In this document: in pieces, positions 6,048-8,355 of the stretch
How the letters are laid out: each line of letters begins with the position of its first letter
How positions within the stretch are numbered: the stretch's first letter is position 1
Source: an uncultured Roseburia sp.
GTDB lineage: Bacteria; Bacillota; Clostridia; Lachnospirales; Lachnospiraceae
NCBI GenBank assembly: GCA_946055175.1
Contig: CAMGET010000041.1
Location: forward strand, 1-8,355
Length of the DNA stretch: 8,355 nucleotides
Direction: 5' to 3'
Notes under the pieces: generated by a model
Database searches by the model: none
Seen by the model: only the letters and a program-made list of their open reading frames with translations
What the model was told of the DNA's origin: nothing
Program-made: the position numbers and the translations under genes

Positions 6048-7367
6048 TTACTCTTTGTTTGAAGAGGAATAAATCTCTTCTATTTTCTGTGTATTTGCAA
6101 AAAACGCATCCACAACATCCGGATCAAAATCTACGCCCCGTCCATTTTTTATGATGCTATAGCATTCGTCCAAAGGCATCGCATCCCGGTAACAACGCTT
6201 TGCCGACACCGCATCAAATACATCTGCCACTGCCATAATTCGGGCACAAAGTGGTATTTCTGTTCCTCTTAAGCCCTCCGGATAACCCTTTCCGTTCCAT
6301 TTTTCATGGTGATACCTTGCAACCTGATATGCCATATTTTCATATTCCCCATTGAAAAGGTGACCAAAAGTATCCTGTATAATTTTTCCGCCAATACTCG
6401 GATGCTCTTTCATTTTTTCGAATTCATCCTGTGTCAGTTTTCCCGGTTTCTGCAAAATAGCATCCGGTATACCGATTTTCCCAATGTCATGCATAGGTGC
6501 TGACTGAACCAGATTATCCAGAAAGTCCTTCGTAATCACATTTTTATAGTTTTTATTTTTTCTTAAATTTTTTGCAACTAAAACTGCATAAGCCGAAGAA
6601 CGTCTGATATGCCCGCCTGTATTATCATCCTTGTTTTCTACGAGCGTTGCAAAACCCATTACCATCTCGTGCTGATAGTGTTCCAGACCATAGATGTCAG
6701 TATTCTCCATACTTAAGTAAATACTTATCGTAACCATGGTGGCAGCCATACAGGATATGAGTGATTCCGGAATCATAATCTGTAAAGCCAGAATGAATGC
6801 AATAAATACTAAAGAAATTGCTAAGCTCTGCCTCTTTTTTTTCGATATGTATCTGTATTTCGATATAATAACCACTATAGTAAGCACACAGTATATGATA
6901 ATGCTGCCGAAGCATACATAGACAGCGCTTCCCATGGAGTAATTCGTATATTTTCCTTGAATAAAATCCAGGTTTGGAAGGAAATAAATGGTCAATAAGA
7001 CAGAAATCATATTAGGTAAAATATATGCTGCCTTTACCCATTTCCCTTTTGGCATACCGACGGTAACAGACACCCAATACCAAAACAGTAGGACAACATA
7101 AATTTCATATGAAACAAACATACACAAATGTGCCAGTAAATTTACGATTCTCGGAATCCGGTCGAGGTAATTGATTGTGCATGCAGTAATTCCATCAAAG
7201 AGAACTGCCACTTCCGTTATAATATAAAATGCATCAAAAATAGGACTACAATTAAAGCTTGCGGAAATCTTGTTTAGCCGATTTCCCTCTCTAATGTAAT
7301 TAATACCGATATATATCAAAATCATTAAACACAAAATCTGTGTTTTAGACCACTGTAAAATAATCAT
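6048..7367 (-). CDS. Seven-helix membrane protein with C-terminal HD-GYP phosphodiesterase domain
   Basis: 439 residues. The first ~220 contain about seven hydrophobic segments (roughly 2-24, 44-65, 74-104, 110-130, 144-169, 180-199, 202-220), resembling the 7-TM sensor halves found on histidine kinases and diguanylate cyclases. A linker leads to an HD-GYP domain (~230-430) with the key residues intact: E244, H253, H293-D294 with GK (MHDIGKIG), H322-P, H353-H354-E, the GYP loop K360-G361-Y362-P363 and D382. The family hydrolyses cyclic di-GMP, and metal and GYP residues are conserved, so activity is expected; the signal sensed is unknown. The start ATG at 7367 has AGGAGGT at 7378-7372, which overlaps the stop codon of the preceding phosphatidyltransferase, so translation is probably coupled. 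A nearby chemotaxis receptor and c-di-GMP turnover fit a motile cell. No clear terminator follows it. Confidence 0.92.
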   Translation of the reverse strand: MIILQWSKTQILCLMILIYIGINYIREGNRLNKISASFNCSPIFDAFYIITEVAVLFDGITACTINYLDRIPRIVNLLAHLCMFVSYEIYVVLLFWYWVSVTVGMPKGKWVKAAYILPNMISVLLTIYFLPNLDFIQGKYTNYSMGSAVYVCFGSIIIYCVLTIVVIISKYRYISKKKRQSLAISLVFIAFILALQIMIPESLISCMAATMVTISIYLSMENTDIYGLEHYQHEMVMGFATLVENKDDNTGGHIRRSSAYAVLVAKNLRKNKNYKNVITKDFLDNLVQSAPMHDIGKIGIPDAILQKPGKLTQDEFEKMKEHPSIGGKIIQDTFGHLFNGEYENMAYQVARYHHEKWNGKGYPEGLRGTEIPLCARIMAVADVFDAVSAKRCYRDAMPLDECYSIIKNGRGVDFDPDVVDAFFANTQKIEEIYSSSNKE

Positions 7368-7376
7368 TGGTACCTC

Positions 7377-7922
7377 CTACTGAAAAATAGATTTTTTATC
7401 CGCATGATAACTTGTATGGAAAAGATGAATGAAAAGCTCCTCCATAGATGAAACAAATGCTAATGCACATACTACCCAGCTATACACAACTACAGTTGAA
7501 AATGCGATCATATACGGCAACAGAAAAACAGCTACTCCCGTCAACTTATTTAACCATGTATGCAGGGATGCCAAACGATGATATTTGATTGCTGCCGTAC
7601 CATAAGAAATGATTCGTATAAGTACGATTCCTGTCACAACATACCAAATTTCCATCGGTAGCATCTGATATAAAACAGGGAAAAGACGAATCAGCATAAT
7701 GCCATAAAACAGTAAATCTGCAATGCTATCAAGCTTTGCACCAAAATCGCTGGCCATCCCTTTTTTTCGGGCAAGCCAACCATCTAACACATCTGTCAAA
7801 CCGGCGAGGGTATAGACGGCAAAAAAACCGAGCGATTTTGGGGTTACGAACAGTAGCAGAAGAGAAGCCGCTATTCGTACTGACGTTATCGTATCTGCCA
7901 CATTCCATTTGTGGTCTTTCAT
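7377..7922 (-). CDS. CDP-alcohol phosphatidyltransferase family membrane protein
   Basis: A 181-residue multi-pass membrane enzyme carrying the complete class I CDP-alcohol signature D47-G48-x2-A51-R52-x8-G61-x3-D65-x3-D69, preceded by D44. The family transfers a phosphatidyl group from CDP-diacylglycerol to an alcohol such as glycerol-3-phosphate, inositol or serine, or makes related phosphodiesters. The acceptor cannot be decided here; length and layout fit PgsA-like proteins, but no symbol is assigned. Hydrophobic segments follow on both sides of the motif. I place the start at ATG 7922 (MKDHKWNVAD), with GGAGG 8 nt upstream. An earlier ATG at 7937 would add five residues (MEEMQ), but that ATG abuts the ribosome binding site itself. 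The gene is 9 nt upstream of the HD-GYP gene. It follows a hairpin terminator, and no clear promoter is seen between, so it may depend on regulated read-through. Confidence 0.9.
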   Translation of the reverse strand: MKDHKWNVADTITSVRIAASLLLLFVTPKSLGFFAVYTLAGLTDVLDGWLARKKGMASDFGAKLDSIADLLFYGIMLIRLFPVLYQMLPMEIWYVVTGIVLIRIISYGTAAIKYHRLASLHTWLNKLTGVAVFLLPYMIAFSTVVVYSWVVCALAFVSSMEELFIHLFHTSYHADKKSIFQ

Positions 7923-7930
7923 TTGCATTT

Positions 7931-7935
7931 CCTCC
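7931..7935 (-). promoter_or_regulatory. Ribosome binding site deciding the phosphatidyltransferase start
   Basis: GGAGG on the minus strand is 8 nt before ATG 7922, the ideal spacing. It lies just inside the longer reading that begins at ATG 7937, so that upstream ATG has no site of its own. Confidence 0.7.
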
Positions 7936-7969
7936 ATATATGAATTTCAATCTCATTTCTTTTGTTTTA

Positions 7970-8012
7970 AAACCCTCTAAATCGCAAAATAACATCACGT
8001 TTTAGAGGGTTT
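7970..8012 (-). terminator. Hairpin terminator after the chemotaxis receptor gene
   Basis: A perfect 12-bp inverted repeat, AAACCCTCTAAA (7970-7981) with TTTAGAGGGTTT (8001-8012), separated by 19 nt. On the minus strand the second arm ends GAGGGTTTTAAAAC, giving a short U-run. It lies 74 nt past the MCP stop and 48 nt ahead of the phosphatidyltransferase start. The long loop and short U-run make it a moderate terminator or an attenuator rather than a textbook one. Confidence 0.62.
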
Positions 8013-8070
8013 ATATCATGTTATTCCTGCTTTAGAAAAACCCATGCCATATAGCCGGTAGTAATAACAT
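7988..8070. repeat. Three short copies of AATAACAT in alternating orientation
   Basis: AATAACAT occurs at 7988-7995 and 8063-8070, and its inverse ATGTTATT at 8018-8025. The middle copy can pair with either outer one. The 7988-7995 copy lies in the loop of the terminator hairpin, so pairing with it would interleave with the terminator stem. This may be an attenuator-like switch, a pseudoknot or a chance effect of AT-rich sequence. Confidence 0.4.
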
Positions 8071-8085
8071 CCTTTTCTACTTCTC
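8021..8085 (-). other. Short coding-like stretch after the MCP stop, possible gene remnant
   Basis: Directly beyond the MCP stop, another frame is open for 21 codons before a TAA at 8023-8021 and reads EKDVITTGYMAWVFLKQE at its end. The composition is protein-like rather than AT-rich noise. There is no start codon with a ribosome binding site, and the frame closes at 8128-8126 just inside the MCP gene. It could be the tail of a deleted gene or coincidence; I do not recognise it. Confidence 0.25.
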
Positions 8086-8355
8086 TTATATTTCTATAGC
8101 CTGATGTGCAAGATCCGTAATCCGTTCAACCATCCGTTCAATCTCTTCCACACCCGCAGTATTTTCCTGCGTTGCCGCTGTCACATGCTCAATCGCACTG
8201 TAATTACCCTGCGTATTGACATTTACCTGCTCCATTCCCCTTGCAACTTCATCACTCTGTTCCCTGATGTTTTCAACTGTTTTATCCATTTCCATAATCT
8301 GGTCTGACATCTGTCTGTTGGAGCTTGTAATCACCGCTGTGGAACTTCCCACCTC
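8086..8355 (-). CDS. Methyl-accepting chemotaxis protein, C-terminal end (partial)
   Basis: The last 89 codons of a chemotaxis receptor; the 5' part lies beyond the right edge. The stretch is one continuous amphipathic helix in heptad/glutamine-rich style (QMSDQIMEMDKTVENI, EQSDEVARGMEQVN). It includes a C-terminal methylation-type segment, AATQENTAGVEEIERM, and ends DLAHQAIEI. This is the return helix of the cytoplasmic four-helix bundle that carries methylation sites for adaptation by CheR and CheB. The kinase-contact hairpin tip and any sensor or membrane domains are outside the window. No CheR-docking pentapeptide is present at the C-terminus. The reading frame is open to the window end with no start needed. 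It terminates at TAA 8088-8086, followed by the spacer and hairpin at 7970-8012. Confidence 0.88.
   Translation of the reverse strand, partial: EVGSSTAVITSSNRQMSDQIMEMDKTVENIREQSDEVARGMEQVNVNTQGNYSAIEHVTAATQENTAGVEEIERMVERITDLAHQAIEI

Noticed and set aside
7938..8085. A c-di-GMP riboswitch before the phosphatidyltransferase/HD-GYP pair
   Set aside because: The conserved core sequences of known c-di-GMP aptamers are not present in the minus-strand leader; only generic hairpins are seen.
1..8355. Insertion sequences, tRNA or rRNA genes, CRISPR arrays
   Set aside because: No transposase or recombinase motifs, no cloverleaf-like sequence and no regularly spaced direct repeats were found on either strand.

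Overview
The window looks like a chromosomal piece of a low-GC, motile Clostridia-type Firmicute, most likely Lachnospiraceae. This rests on the overall protein character (7-TM HD-GYP protein, chemotaxis receptor, class I mannose-6-phosphate isomerase beside a long phospho-sugar mutase), AGGAGG-type ribosome binding sites and tight gene packing. The genus cannot be fixed from the sequence alone. Every supported gene lies on the minus strand, so transcription runs from high to low coordinates.

In transcription order: (1) 8355-8086 is the 3' end of a methyl-accepting chemotaxis protein, followed by a spacer with short interleaved inverted repeats and a hairpin terminator (7970-8012). (2) 7922-6048 is a tightly coupled pair, a CDP-alcohol phosphatidyltransferase and a seven-helix membrane protein with a C-terminal HD-GYP (cyclic-di-GMP phosphodiesterase) domain. 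(3) 6006-5221 is a 5'-truncated family 1 glycoside hydrolase that has lost its N-terminal ~60% and carries a C-terminal extension resembling the last domain of mannose-6-phosphate isomerase. (4) 5217-2571 is manA plus a phospho-sugar mutase, which together link mannose-6-P, fructose-6-P, glucose-6-P and glucose-1-P. (5) 2553-2501 is a near-consensus SigA promoter embedded in a large inverted repeat that looks like a double repressor operator. (6) 2473-154 is the operon that promoter drives: an SGNH/GDSL hydrolase, a GNAT acetyltransferase fused to a cysteine-rich DUF3795 domain, and a decayed Trm112-domain methyltransferase (internal deletion with frameshift, plus an in-frame stop). (7) 88-1 holds the promoter and first 11 codons of what looks like an XRE-family regulator.

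How the parts relate: manA and the mutase form a hexose-phosphate interconversion unit, and the truncated glycosidase just upstream suggests the unit once served beta-glycoside (possibly beta-mannoside or glucomannan) use. The SGNH/GNAT/methyltransferase operon looks like an accessory, repressor-controlled small-molecule modification or stress cassette that is partly decaying. The region shows two gene-loss events (glycosidase 5' end, methyltransferase centre) and no recognisable insertion sequence, tRNA, rRNA or CRISPR array.

I do not see a clear-cut new multi-gene system. The most interesting signals are the glycosidase/isomerase-domain fusion, the double operator over the 2.5 kb promoter, and the MCP 3' spacer.
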